A stretch of 64,000 nucleotides of DNA from Vesta saturnalis (lineage: Eukaryota; Arthropoda; Insecta; Coleoptera; Lampyridae): assembly GCA_036346205.1 (NCBI GenBank), contig JARFJB010001963.1:189501-253500 (forward strand). The letters run 5' to 3'. The notes below the pieces were generated by a model, which did not search any database, had not been told where the DNA came from, and saw only the letters and a list, made by a program, of their open reading frames with translations. Positions 45,311-57,699 of the stretch are shown here, piece after piece (the first letter of the stretch is position 1; each line of letters begins with the position of its first letter). The position numbers and the translations under genes were made by a program.

Positions 45311-47195
45311 ACAACGACTCGCAAGCAAGGGATTTTTAGATACAAAAATGATAATCAAGGTAAGGAAATTCCGCATTTGATGCAAAAATGGCCGTTCCAT
45401 TTAAAAAATCAAGTTACCATTGATTAAATTAATCTTTGTTTTTATTTTAGCTCGTAATTTTGTTTTTTGTGTTTTTGTGTTTTTCTACTTAATAAATAAT
45501 GTTTTATAATGAGAATACATATTACCGATTGTCAAATGTATGTGTTCAACGAAATTATTATTATTGTTACGATTTATTTATTTATTAGGCATATAAAATT
45601 CTGTGTTTTTGTAACTGCAGCATCAACACACCTAGTGTTGATTAAAAGCATGTGTCATTTTATTTTAATATACGAAGGTGTTAATGACTAGATGGTATTA
45701 TTTAATTTCTGTGGGATATTATTGTAATCTTTTTCCTTTCTTTCCACGCTATTTTTGAATTACGTTCTATCAAAGTTTAAAAGATCGAAGATCGTGTTTA
45801 TAGTCAAGTTACAGTATAGTTTACTTATTTTACGAGAATTTTAGAGCTTTCCAAATTTTATAGTGGCAACTTTTTTAAATGTGTAATTTCTTTTATTATT
45901 TGGCAAAAGTTTTAATGAAAATCCCTAGGCTATAGTATTTGCTACCATCATTGCGGTAATAAGTTCACTTAAAAGATATTTTGAACGATAACGTAACGTA
46001 GATTATTAATTAAATAGGTCGTTGACCGATCATCCGTTTATTTTTGCACGCGATAGTTTTGCGAGTAGTCGCGATTTTTTTTTTGAAGAGATTTTTATAG
46101 GAATCAACTTGCCGATTGTAGTTATGGATTTGCCTTGAAAGGTAAGCAGTTTGTTTATTTGTTCGGGAATGAGCTGTGTACTTTCCGAATTAAGGATTAC
46201 GACCTCGATATTGACGTTCAGTAAATTTTAAGACTTTATGAATTTTCGAGCGCGTATACTTTTGTTGTGTCGTATTTTCATTGTAAATTAAAGAATTAAT
46301 TTTCGTAGTGATCAGTTATTTTTGGTTATTTAAGACAATCACTTTGACGTTGAAGTTTATCGAGACGTTTTTAATGAGTTTTATTTTTATTATCGCAATT
46401 TTGCGGCTTTTATGTAAAGCTTAGGATTTCATTGAAGTTTAGGTGAACTTTGCGTAAATATTTTTGGAATAGAATTTTCAGGGAGGAGAATGATTTATTT
46501 TGAGGAAATATTATGGTTTCCTGTTAGGCCATTATTAACATCTAGTTCATGGCATTTTCCCGCTATAGATGTATCTAACAGGTGGCACCTCTGTGACATT
46601 TTTCTCGATTTTGACGTTATAGAGTTGTGACTAGTGCCCTTCTGCATTATTAAGTAAGAACCCCGCACACACCACTGAGTTATGCTGTTGCCCCCACATT
46701 ACCTTTACGGGCTGATGCTCTAATGAGTGTTTGGCCTATAACAGAATTAGTGCTATTAATCTTTGATTCAACATAAAACATGTGAGAAATCACACTATGC
46801 ACGCTTTTTGCTCTCAATTTCTCTCGCTATAGAAAAGGCTATCTTTTAGTTCCTTACCGAAGCCTTCGCAACCTGCAAACTGTATCATCAAAATATTCCC
46901 TTCAACCTTAAACAACCGTGTAGTATTTAGGCTGCAGATTATTCTTGTTAGCTAACTATGAATGTGGATTGGTTTTGATGATTAACATTTGTAGTTTTTT
47001 TGTCGCTTACTTTCTTATTCTTCTTTCTCGCAACAATCCAAGATTGTAATTACATTATTTGATTTTAGGTGTAAGTAGATATGTTGACAAACCGTTAGGT
47101 GAGTCTGTAATTTCCTAGAGCCAGTAATACTATATTACAAACCGACGTGAAATACCTTCATTGCAGGCGAGAGCTTAATTAGGCATTTTCAAGTA
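45311..47195. other. No recognisable coding gene; one possible non-coding exon end
   Basis: No protein domain is seen. At 46133-46149 a short ATG-containing stretch ends GCCTTGAAAG|GTAAGCAG, a good 5' splice site in a locally CpG-richer segment (46020-46290). It could be a 5' exon of a gene outside the window; the evidence is weak. Confidence 0.3.
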
Positions 47196-48170
47196 CGTCA
47201 CACCGACGTCACAAGCTCCGCCTCTAACAGCTGATCTTGGACAATTTGTGTTAGAGTTTCATAGGAACTTACGTGCTTTGCTGTGATTTTTGAGAGTTTT
47301 CTCCAGAAGAAATCGTGATAATTGACTTATTGTAGTGTTAATATGTAATGTTAAGACCCTGATACAAGTCCTGTCTTACAAGGCTAGGACCACCTTATTA
47401 GAATACAATTTTGTATGACGGGGCGAAGGCCTACTGCTGTAAGATTAAGTTAGAACCTACATACAATTGCACCAAGGGGGCCACGATAGGGGCTAGGCTC
47501 TACATTTGTCTTATAATGTTAGGGTCCCCATAAGATCTCCAGCCAGGGGTCGAATGCCCGAGAACAAGTTGCGAAGCCCTACACGTGTCTTACAAGAACC
47601 TCCTTATTAGAAATACAACGTATAAATAAATTTCTCGTATAGGTAAAGATCATCCGAACGTACCCAATAGCATATGACTATTTAAACAATAGGGCCGATA
47701 ATTTTAATAATAGTATCTTATTAGGGTAATTATGTAATTTCCAACATTCTATGTGTGTGCGTTTGCCTAACCTCCAGGGGTACTGCTCTTAATACAACCA
47801 AAAGGACCTTAATTAGGGTTAAAGCTGTCCATCAAAAATAACCCTAACCAAAACCAGTAAAAACCCCAAGTCCAAGACCAACCCCTACATCTGCCCCTCA
47901 CGTGAGCAGGTACAAAAATTGCTGTCAAAAAGACTCTAATTAGGGATGAAAAAGACCTCCAAAAAAAACCATAGGGGTAGAAAATACGGCCTCACACGTG
48001 GGCTGCCATAAAATAGGGGTGAAAAAACATGTCCTACACGTGAGCGAGTAAAAACAAAAATAATTAAGAGTTGAATAGGGCCTCCGAAAAGAAACCATAG
48101 GGGTGGAAAATACGGTCTCCCACGTAAGCGTATAAAAAGTGAAAGTGGGCGGGGCTTGTGACGTAAAAAA
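47196..48170. repeat. Repeat block bounded by an inverted 17-mer
   Basis: ACGTCACAAGCTCCGCC (47206-47222) recurs inverted as GGCGGGGCTTGTGACGT (48148-48164) with one mismatch. Between them lie two ~125-bp-spaced copies of a GG/ACCTCC...CCATAGGGGT unit (47954-48002 and 48079-48128) and a partial third (48012-48050). There is also an older direct pair of about 40 bp at 47390 and 47588 (GTCTTACAAG...CCTTATTAGAA). The layout suggests a non-autonomous element. No reading frame is convincing. Confidence 0.45.
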
Positions 48171-48224
48171 GTGGAGAGGAGGGTGCCTCGGTTCTACTGT
48201 TACTAATGTCAAAGTGCTATCACA

Positions 48225-50343
48225 CATACACATATTGTGTTCGGATCATTATGACCCGGGAGCCTATAGTTATCGTTTTATTGTCGTTAAATTGATATAA
48301 CAGTAAGTAATAATAAGAAATAAGATGTTGTAGTATTTATTATTTATTACATTTTATCACGTTATTTTATTTTTATTACATATTATAAATGTTATGTAAA
48401 GAACATCTGAAAAAAGTAGTAGTTAGGTATATACATTTATTTGTTACAGTCTTGACAGTAGTAATATGCATGAGCTTTACATAGGTATTTTGAGCAATTG
48501 CAACCACCATATTAGTTTTATTATCATTTGAAGAGGGACAAAAATTACATCTTTTACGTTTGGTTGTGGTTGATTGTTCGGCATTACTGGTTGAAGGACG
48601 TGACTTTATTCAAGTATTTCAGCTGGAGAAATACTTTGAGTGAGACGTTTTCTTTCTTTCAATAATTTAGTGATCAAGTAATTACCCAGTTCTTCAAGAA
48701 ATACCCGCCATTTTGTAAGTTTTGCAGCATTCCAGGTTGGAGTTACTTCGCACCACAGAACATAAGGGTTGTAAGCTGAAACGTCCATGATATTGTAAAA
48801 GATAGCCATTCACCACCTTTCAGTTTGTCGCTTGCATGTGTATGTTATTATTAACTTGTCTAACGTGTCTACAGCACCTTTAGTTTTGTTGTAATCTAAA
48901 ATCATAAACGGCTTTTTATGATTTTGGTTACACACTCCGTTATCGTGATGCATGGGGCTCGTGAGCATCACATTTTTATACCGTTTCGGAGTATAGGAAG
49001 CTATCGGCGTGCCCTTTTTAAAGTAAAATTTTGAAGAAAGGACTTCTTTCCTGTTGCAGACCAATGCGGCTGGCAATTCAGGCTTCTTTTTGCGAAAAGT
49101 TCCAAGCATGGTTATTTTTCTTTTCAACAGCATCTGCCCAGATCGTCCGAGGTAAAAAAATTATCACATGATACGTTGTGACCTTTTAGTCCATAAGTAA
49201 GTAAGTAAGTAACTCTTTTACCTTGACCTCTCTCTGGAGGTTCACCTTCTTTTTTACCACAGTTACAGAATCGCATAAAGAACAAATGTTGACTCCGTAT
49301 TTAGCAGGTTTATTCGCGATATACGTTTAAAACGACCTCTAAAAGGTACCAGTTGCTAATCTACTGTTACATTTTCGTGGACATTATAGATCTTAGGTAG
49401 AATTGCAACCCGTTCAACCCACAAGTCCCGTATGGGAGCTAATTTATCAGCTTGGCGTCGTTGTGGTCGAGTTTTTTTATCATCAAACCTAATTATTCGT
49501 GCAATTACATGAAATCGTTGTAGGGGCATCGTTGCTCTGAATATTGGAGGACCTACATTTCCATCTCACAGTCTGGCCTTTGCCTCTCCATGAGATTTAT
49601 ACACTCCAGCTAGAAACAATAGGCCAAAATATGCTTCTAGTTCAACTAATGTTAGTTCTTGAAACGTGTCGCCACAAAGTCGTTTGCCTTCTAAATTTGA
49701 CATTTTCAAAAATAGATTTACAATTTTGAGTGTTAAATAAAAGAAATACGCGGATTTTATATCAATTATTAGCGACGTAGCATACCTTGTTGGCCAAGGA
49801 ATCAATGAAATAAAATTCGCTACTGTTAACCTTCCAAAATGGTGTATCTTTTCGTTACATACTATATTGCCGTCTTTTGAAGTTACGTGATTATCCGTAC
49901 CAGCTTCATCTCAAATAGTAGCTTCCACTTTATCATCCGATTCGCTATTATATATCTCGGTTTCGGACAAACGGTCTTTCTCTTCAGAAGCATTAGAACC
50001 GTCAGAAACACAGAAAAGTTTCTCAAGTTCACTATCCGTAAGCACTCTCTCATTACACATTTTCAATAATAAATTTCAATCGTTAGGTACTTCTTGTTAG
50101 AGTATAGCATCAAGTTTGATATTTACTACGAAACTAACACACAGATGCTCACTGGCTGCATTTAACCAAACACAGTGAGTTTAACAAATGCATTAAAAAA
50201 AACGAATTATAATTTGCTAATATCAATCTAGGTACACCGATTAGAGTAATGAAATAAAAATAATTCAGTGGCAACGAAATATTTAAATAAATTAACGAAG
50301 AAGAACGCGTTTGGGCCATATTGACCCGAACACAATAGGAAGG
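48225..50343 (-). mobile_element. piggyBac element
   Basis: The right end reads CCTTCCTATTGTGTTCGGGT on the complement and abuts TTAA (50344-50347), the piggyBac target. The left end has the matching TATTGTGTTCGGATCATTAT from 48233, with its outermost bases and TTAA lost. A full-length but broken transposase lies between on the minus strand. Length is about 2.1 kb, as expected for the family. Confidence 0.85.
48437..50060 (-). pseudogene. piggyBac transposase
   Basis: This enzyme cuts and pastes piggyBac elements at TTAA. It starts MCNERVLTDSELEKLFCV at 50060, with an acidic N-terminus. GLLFLAGVYKSHGEAKA and then the RIIRFDDKKTRPQRR block (about 49480) follow, and after frameshifts KGHNVSCDNFF near 49170 carries a catalytic Asp. 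KPFMILDYNKTKGAVDTLDK (about 48880) carries the late catalytic Asp, followed by YTCKRQTERW, then YNIMDVSAYNPYVLW. The end at 48437-48550 is the usual Cys-rich zinc domain (KRKRCNFCPSS, CNCSKYLCKAHAYYYCQDCN). Stops and frameshifts occur near 49900, 49560, 49360-49130 and 48500. Confidence 0.88.
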
Positions 50344-50347
50344 TTAA

Positions 50348-52225
50348 TGGCAGTTGACTTGTAAAATTTTTATAAGCTAGTAGCTTGTAAAATTAATTTT
50401 ATATAACATATGCTTTTGTTAGTTTAATGCAGGTTTATTATTAAGTATCATATAAAACAATATTATGTTATTCTACCATAATGAAATGTTTTAGATATAT
50501 TTCCTATTTAATATTAGATACGGGCATACATAATGAATGACACTAGTAAAATGCGTAACAGAAATGTTATGCACGAGTTTTTTATGAGGATAAAGTGAAA
50601 ATCAATATCCTGTACAATGTAGGACTAAATAAAGAATGCATAAATGCATGACTAAAACATGAATAAGTTATACACCATAATAAAAACAATTGATATAGCT
50701 CAATTTGTTCGATTAGATGTATTTACCCTAAATGTTATCCAATACGGCTGATTGGTTTTATTAGTTATTGACCTTTTTCCTGTTTAGCTTAAATTAGGGT
50801 TATTATGCAGCACGTTGAGTATGGGAAATTCTTTAAATATCGGTAACCTAAAATGTTCATTCAGTTTTAATGCAGTGTGCCATGAAATTCTTTTATTTTG
50901 TTTATTAACCAACGATTGATTACCACGTTGTGTCATTTGCATTAGTATTATTCCGTCTTTACTTACAAATTAAACACAATCGGTTTATTTATAGTTTTAC
51001 AATAATCTCAAGAAGACACGAATAAGAATTTAATTGGTGGCTGTATGACAATGTAAACTTTCATAGTTCTCGTTTATAATATATACCTTTCTGCGTTTAA
51101 ATCGTGTATTTTTTAAACGTCGTGAACATAAATATAAACCCATGATTATACACAAAAAAATTAATGCCTTGAATTCATTGTTTTTTGTTCTAAGAGTACA
51201 TATAGCCGGTAATGTACCGCGTTCGAAGATGATGTATGTGATTAGAGAGCGCGACAGCTGTTCCATAATTTTTTTTTCTGGGGGAGCAAAGGTTGTTAGC
51301 AATGACCCAACCCAGCTATAAAAGGAATATGGGACTACGACATCCAAGATGAAATAAAGCACCAGAGGACGAAAATCATCTTGAGAAACCAGCAATAAAC
51401 AAAGGTACTAGTATATTTAATGCATTTGTATTTTAATGCAGGTACAGCGAATACACATTACCGTCATTAAAAAATCAGCGATGCGAAGGCATATAGGGTT
51501 AGAACCCGAAATAGCTGCAAATAAATAACGATGACCGATGACCAATGTTAGCAACGAGGACATTGTGGCCGTTCCAAAGCAATGTTCTTAACGCTCTATC
51601 GTTGAATAGAACCATATATTTACCAAATGCAGTAGCTTAGATATGAATGAAGTTGATAATATTGTTACTGTTGAAAATGTTCACTCAAAATCATTAATTC
51701 TACAACAGGAAATTTTATACACAACAATCTGAAGTACATTCAAATAAACATTCTAAAAAAATATTAAAAAAAGCAAATACAAGTAGTTTATCAAGCCTAA
51801 TTTAAAATAGCGTAAATGGACTAACACTTCAACCAAAGACGACTACGTTTATCTGTTGACCGCCGAATCAATTCAACGAAATGCAAACGATTGTAAAATA
51901 AACAGAATTACCATAAAAGTACAATGTTAGATTACCTTCCAGAAGTACTCTTGAAAACTTCTCCTCCAGGTTACAGCGGAAACAATCTGCACATAAACAG
52001 CTTCCTCAGCGAGGTTCTCAACAGAAAAGCTCCTAGTGGATTATAACGACAACTAAATGTAGGGACTTCCAAATAGCAAACTCATTAATGTTGGATTCGT
52101 AATTGACTGTATTCGACGTTGTAAAGTTTATGTACTCAAAAAGCTTTTTGCGCACGGTATTATTTACACACTATTAACTTAATACGGTGGCTTTATTTAC
52201 CAGTCTATCTGTGATATAAAATTAC
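50348..52225. other. No recognisable gene; one LTR-like promoter/poly(A) pair
   Basis: Nothing coding is supported; the open frame at 51030-51395 (minus) has no known domain. CTATAAAAGG at 51316-51325 followed 30 bp later by AATAAA (51353-51358) is the spacing seen in short LTRs, but no LTR ends or internal region could be tied to it. Confidence 0.4.
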
Positions 52226-52227
52226 TA

Positions 52228-53820
52228 CAGGGTCCGCCAGTGAAGCGGGAAATTTTGAAGTACCCAATTTTTTCAGAAAGTGTTTATTATCAAAACTATT
52301 TTTTACAGGTTTGAGTAGAGGAAAGTATGCCATTGCATGTCTTAAAAATAATTCCGCACAGGTGAGAGCCATTTTCGTGTAAACACTCTTCTAATCTAGA
52401 TTGAAAATTTTCCATTACTCGGCGGAGCGGTTGAATTCGCTCAATTTCTTGAGTAATGTTCATTGCTAATTCCGGTAAGATTTCTGGTCTATTACTGTAT
52501 ACCCTGCTCTTCAGAAATCCCCAAAGGAAAACGTCACATGCTGAAAGATCGGGAGATTGTGCGGGCCACGAAATGTCACCATGTTTGGAAATGGGTCGGC
52601 CCGGGAAAAATTCACTTAAAGCGTACATAGACACGCGAGTAGTATGACTTGTACCGCCGTCCTGCTGAAAATAATTGATATCCGGAAACCTAAGTAACTC
52701 TTCCGTCGCAGATGTTCTGATCCTGTGTGTGTAGCGGTTAGCCGTGACAGTTGTGGTGTTCCTTCTATCGTCTTGGAAAAAATATGGCTCAATAATACCA
52801 GATGATTAAATTGCACACCACACTTTAAGATTGGGACTATGTAATGGCTTTTGGTGTATGTCTCCTGGATTTTCATCATTCCAAAAGCGACAATTCTGCT
52901 TGTTTACATATCCATTTAAATGGCAATGTGCTTCGTCTGACATAAACATGTGGTGAATAAAGTTTTATCATCATGTACACGTCGCAATATTTCTTCGCTG
53001 AGAATCCTGCGAGCAAGCATATCACCATCTTTCAACTCTTGGGCGACTTGAACTTTGTAAGGGTGGAAAGATAAGTCTTTATGTTAAATTCGTCGTAACG
53101 ATGTGTCGCTAATGTTTAGTGCAGAAGCATGTTTTACTGCAGAACGCAGTCGACTACGTGTTAATGCTACTCGCGCCCTACCAATGTTTTCCTCCGTTCT
53201 TACAGACTTTATTGCCCCTTCATGCTTTAAGTTTAATGTGGAGCCAGTTTCTTAAAACTTTCTTACCCACTGTATAATTGCATGAGCGGGCGGTACACTT
53301 CCATGTCGTGAAACTTTGAAATTATTACGAAACAATCGTTGTACCGAAGTCACACACTCACCATTTTTATGAAACAATTTTACACAAAACGCACGCTGAA
53401 CGCATTGCCACTTCTCCGGTTCTGTTTAAATGTCAGTAGCTGTCAAACAATGATCAAGTCATGGAAACACTGACTTTTGGCAAAAAAAAATTGGCCGCAA
53501 AATCTCTTGATCTTTCGGCATGCTATTTCTTTTGCGGATTTCTGAAGAGCGGGGTATAGAGTAATATACCACAAACCTTACTGGAATTAACATAGAACAT
53601 CAAACAATAAATTGAGCGAATTCAACCTATCCTGTTCCGTCGAATAACCGAAAATCTTCAATCTAAGTTAAAAGGCATGGTTCCCATTTGAGCAGAATTA
53701 TTTTTAAGATTTAAAATAGCATACTTTCCTCTACTCAAACCTGTAAAACAACTTTTGAAAACAAACATTTTCTGAAAAAATTGGGTTATTCAAAATTTCC
53801 CGCTTCACTGGCGCACCCTG
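52228..53820 (-). mobile_element. Complete Tc1/mariner-like element, 1.59 kb
   Basis: Ends read CAGGGTCCGCCAGTGAAGCG and CAGGGTGCGCCAGTGAAGCG (complement), flanked by TA at 52226-52227 and 53821-53822. Inverted repeats are 52228-52330 and 53719-53820 with few differences. The transposase occupies the interior on the minus strand. Size and structure are normal for the superfamily. Confidence 0.9.
52296..53521 (-). pseudogene. DD41D-type Tc1/mariner transposase
   Basis: The start is MPKDQEILRPIF at 53521. A helix-turn-helix part reads NGECVTSVQRLFRNNFKVSR and HAIIQWVRKF, and HKDLSFHPYKVQVAQELKDG lies near 53080. The first catalytic block is degraded (MSDEAHF of relatives reads as CQTKHIAI near 52940). 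The second reads YFQQDGGTSHTTRVS near 52660. The third is WPAQSPDLSACDVFLWGF near 52550, with the two Asp 41 residues apart. The C-terminus (NGSHLCGIIFKT) ends near 52340. About 8 stops and frameshifts make it inactive. Motif style (SPDLSACD, ISKHGDISW) differs from the other copies, so it is a separate lineage. Confidence 0.85.
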
Positions 53821-53822
53821 TA

Positions 53823-54713
53823 TTTAAAAATGTATGTATAGTGAGACTTGGTCTATTAAAGGCTGTTTGCAGAAGCAAGTAAATGGGGTTCTTGCACACA
53901 ATACTCCACCATAAATAATCCATAAAATCCGCAAAAGAGATTAAAACTCCGTAAATCAGGAAGCACTTGATACAAAAAAAACGGTGTCCTAATTTCGGAA
54001 ACGATAACCAGGTCTAGATATGAATCACATAAAGTTCCCCGGCTAGGTGAACCTCCAACAAAAACTGCACAAAGGCGAAAAGGACGCGCTGTCCACGATA
54101 CGTTCGTAAGGACCGTGAAAGTCGATGGTAAAATCTGTGCCCTCTCTTCTACCATAATCACCCTTAACCAGATCAATACATACACTTAAACGTAGCTCAA
54201 TTTCGACTTTTTTGAATTTTAATATTAACCACCATTCATACTGTTCATTACATTCAATTTTCAATCGTACTAAAAACGAACACGCCTTGGTAGAACAAAC
54301 GAAAAAGTTACGTCATAGTTTCCCATAAAAACTGCATTGAAAGCTTTTCAAGTAACCAACGGCTTATCTTACTCTACGGTGCACATGTAATTAAATTTTG
54401 CTTAGAGCATATTGTAGTTCAGATAAATATTGCCTTCTCCTATAATAACAATTTTTAACTAAACTTAACTCGGTACGATTTACCACGAAAGAATCTTGGC
54501 ACTATTCCACAAAGAATGTTGACAGAGAACTTAATACGACACAATTCAGAATTTTATATTTGTTGTAATTACACTCAATAACAAATTGCGTTTTTAATTT
54601 TAAACCTTAGGAAAATATATATGATATTTACGATTTTAATTTAAATTATTTCCAACAGAGAAATCCATTTTAAATTCAATACGAAAAATTCTAATCCGAA
54701 ATACAATACAAAG
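53823..54713. other. No recognisable gene
   Basis: Two overlapping minus-strand frames (53856-54264) are open but match nothing I know. No repeat structure was seen. Confidence 0.5.
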
Positions 54714-55808
54714 CACTGACACACAGACACACAGACACACAGACACACAGACACACAGACACACAGACACACAGACACACAGACACACAGACACACTGAC
54801 ACACAGACACACAGACACATAGACACACAGACACACGGACACACGGACACACGGACACACGGACACACGGACACACGGATACACGGACACACGGACACAC
54901 AGACACACAGACACACAGACACACTGACACACAGACACAGACACACAGATACACAGACACACAGACACACACACACACACAGACACGCAGACACGCAGAC
55001 ACGCAGACACGCAGACACGCAGACACGCAGACACGCAGACACGCAGACACGCAGACACGCAGACACGCGACACGCAGACACGCAGACACGCAGACACGCA
55101 GACACGCAGACACGCAGACACGCAGACACGCAGACACGCAGACACGCAGACACGCAGACACGCAGACACGCAGACACGCAGACACGCAGACACGCAGACA
55201 AGCAGGCACACAGACACACAGACACACAGACACACAGACACACAGACACACAGACACACAGACACACAGACACACAGACACACAGACACACAGACACACA
55301 GACACACAGACACACAGACACACAGACACACAGACACACAGACACACAGACACACAGACACACAGACACACAGACACACAGACACACAGACACACAGACA
55401 CACAGACACACAGACACACAGACAGACAGACACAGAGACACAGAGACACAGAGACACAGAGACACACAGTCACACAGACACACAGACACACAGACACACA
55501 GTCACGCAGACACGCAGACACGCAGACACGCAGACACGCAGACACGCAGACACGCAGACACGCAGACACGCAGACACGCAGACACGCAGACACGCAGACA
55601 CGCAGACACGCAGACACGCAGACACGCAGACACGCAGACACGCAGACACGCAGACACGCAGACACGCAGACACGCAGACACGCAGACACGCAGACACGCA
55701 GACACGCAGACACGCAGACACGCAGACACGCAGACACGCAGACACACAGACACACAGATACACAGACACACAGACACACAGACACCTAGACACACAGACA
55801 CACAGACA
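54714..55808. repeat. 8-bp satellite-like array, ~1.1 kb
   Basis: About 135 tandem copies of an 8-mer based on ACACAGAC. Three variants occur in blocks: ACACAGAC (54721-54835, 54900-54980, 55204-55500 and 55741-55808), ACACGGAC (about 54835-54900) and ACGCAGAC (54983-55203 and 55503-55740). Small irregular spots lie at 54967-54980 (AC run), 55066 (two bases lost) and 55420-55460 (ACAGAGAC units). The long minus-strand open frames of Cys, Val, Leu and Ser here are a by-product of the repeat and not genes. Confidence 0.97.
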
Positions 55809-56150
55809 TTATTTTATTGTGGACTATGGAATTTGCCAGGTTAATGTACAGGGCTGCCATAGCTATTTTATTTACGAATTGCTTCATGTATTTATCCATT
55901 TCTAGCATTCATAACTTACTGAAGTGTTTATGAGTTTAGTAATAAACTATATGTTATGTACCGTGTGTTATGATTTTGTTGTCTTGGATTGAGTATTGGT
56001 CGTAATTGCTCTTTTTTTGTACGTGTTGTTTTTAATTGCCTCATGTTTCTCCATTGTTCTGATATTGTGGCACTACAATAGAAACAAATCTTACACCATT
56101 CAAATAGTAACAATACGCAGCTACTAGCGTTTTAATCCGTAACTGTATTA
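55809..56150. other. No recognisable gene
   Basis: This short stretch between the satellite array and the 3' end of the non-LTR element holds nothing I can support. Confidence 0.5.
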
Positions 56151-57650
56151 AAAATTTAATAATAATAATAAATTTACTTATGCTTTGTAACAATATGTAC
56201 ATTCACTCGTCTCACAATCATTGAAAATATATAAAACAATGTTCTTGCACTTACCTTTGCATTAAATCTAGATCAAAGTTTAGAAATTCTTAAGAAGAAT
56301 AAAACACGTTTTTAATATGAAGCCTTTTAACTTTTTCTCTGAAAGTATTGGAAGCAAGGGATCTTAATGTGTGCGGAATAGCATTATAAAACTTTTTTGT
56401 GCAAAACTCAGAGGCGTCCTGAGTTTTAAATAAATGATAGTATGGGGCACAAACGTTTCTTTTAAAACGAGTATTCTGTAAATAAATATCCGACTGTAAA
56501 GTATGATTGCAGTTATTACGCTTAGCATGACAGAGACAGGTAAATATAAAAAATATAAATACAGAAGGCACAGTTAGAATTTGAGACGTAAATATTGTTT
56601 TCCAAGCAGCAGAATGGCCCCGTACAATTATGAGTAAGATACATGACAATAAATCAGAGTAAAATAAGCTGATCTTAAATAAATAGGTGATACACTATTT
56701 GATAATCGTCTTAGAACATGAAAAACTGAATTTAGTATCTATGCCAACACCTAAAAACTACAATGTTCAGTTTATTAATATAACACCAGTTATTAGCTCT
56801 TCTAAACAACTGTTCAGATTCTTTCATAGCTTCATCAATTCTCTTTGCACCAACCAGTATTGCAGCATCGTCTGGGTACAATAGACAATAATTATTCCCT
56901 TGTGATACGAAACTAGGCATATCATTAATGTATATCAGAAACAAAAGTGGGTCAAGGATGCTACTTTGGGGTACACCTTTAGTTAACGGAAGTTTATTTT
57001 AATATTCATTGTTTATTCTTACACATTTACACCGATTTAATAAATAAGATTTTATCATTGCTATACTTTTCCGATTAAAATGTACACTTTTTCTAATTTT
57101 GTTAGTAGTATGTCATGTGATTCATTTTCAACGCCCTTGATAAATCTATGAAAATAGCACCTGTATCTTCACCTCTTTCGAAGTAATCAAGAGTATGTAC
57201 TGATTTGTTTAATTACTATAATCCTTTCATATATTTTTGAAATTGTTGGCAAAACTGAAATTGGACGGTAATTTGCTACATCGTCTACTTTACCATTTTT
57301 CTAAATTGGCACTACCGCAGCTACCTTTGAGCAATCCAGAAAAGTGCCCTTTAGAAGATTTCATTTTGAAGAGGCGAAACATAAAGAATAACATTTATTT
57401 TTATCAGATGTTATATAAACTTGCAGGCGATGGCCTTTGTGAAGGACTGTTAAAGCCACTACTGTTAGCCTTGACAAAATGTGTATTAAACTCTTCGATT
57501 GGAATATTAGTGATAGTACGTTTGGCTTAAAAATATCCAAATTATCTGAATAAGACCTGGTAAGTTGCTCTGCTGCGGCCTTAAGGTCATCTGACGAGAG
57601 TTCTTTTAGACGTCTAAAATATCTAAAATTGGCTTAATGTATCTTTGCAT
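56150..57650 (-). mobile_element. CR1/L2-like non-LTR retrotransposon, 5'-truncated
   Basis: The minus strand carries the second half of an RT and the C-terminal tail of a non-LTR element. It ends in a TTATTATTATTA-type 3' tail near 56158-56172, which is the microsatellite-like tail some CR1/L2-related elements use in place of poly(A). The endonuclease and ORF1 are missing, consistent with 5' truncation on insertion. Confidence 0.65.
56290..57650 (-). pseudogene. Non-LTR reverse transcriptase, C-terminal half
   Basis: RT blocks on the minus strand: HTLDYFERGEDTGAIFIDLS (57190, first catalytic Asp region), RKSIAMIKSYLLNR (57080), FLIYINDMPSFVSQGNNY (56935) and LLYPDDAAILVG (56880). The last is the catalytic box, with Pro in place of Ala in YADD. 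A frame break near 56710 precedes the tail: SAAWKTIFTSQILTVPSVFI (56610), HLFKTQDASEFCTKKFYNAI (56430) and REKVKRLHIKNVFYSS, ending at 56290. Order and content fit CR1/L2-like polyproteins. Upstream of 57250 the sequence is poorly readable. Confidence 0.75.
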
Positions 57651-57699
57651 ACTGAAAGAGGTTGGTCAAGAGAAGCGATAAACTGATCAATAACAGGCA

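Noticed and set aside
51030..51395. 121-codon minus-strand open frame
   Set aside because: No domain, hydrophobic composition typical of AT-rich DNA, and it overlaps a TATA/AATAAA pair that fits an LTR-like sequence better.
53856..54264. Two overlapping minus-strand frames of 73 and 109 codons
   Set aside because: Neither frame shows a motif I recognise, and overlapping open frames of this length are expected by chance here.
54636..55801. Open reading frames of 99-364 codons rich in Cys, Val, Leu and Ser on the minus strand
   Set aside because: All three minus frames are open because an 8-bp repeat without stop codons is read in a 24-base cycle; this is a satellite array, not a cysteine-rich protein.
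57237..57530. 97-codon plus-strand open frame
   Set aside because: It is antisense to the decayed non-LTR reverse transcriptase and has no motif of its own.
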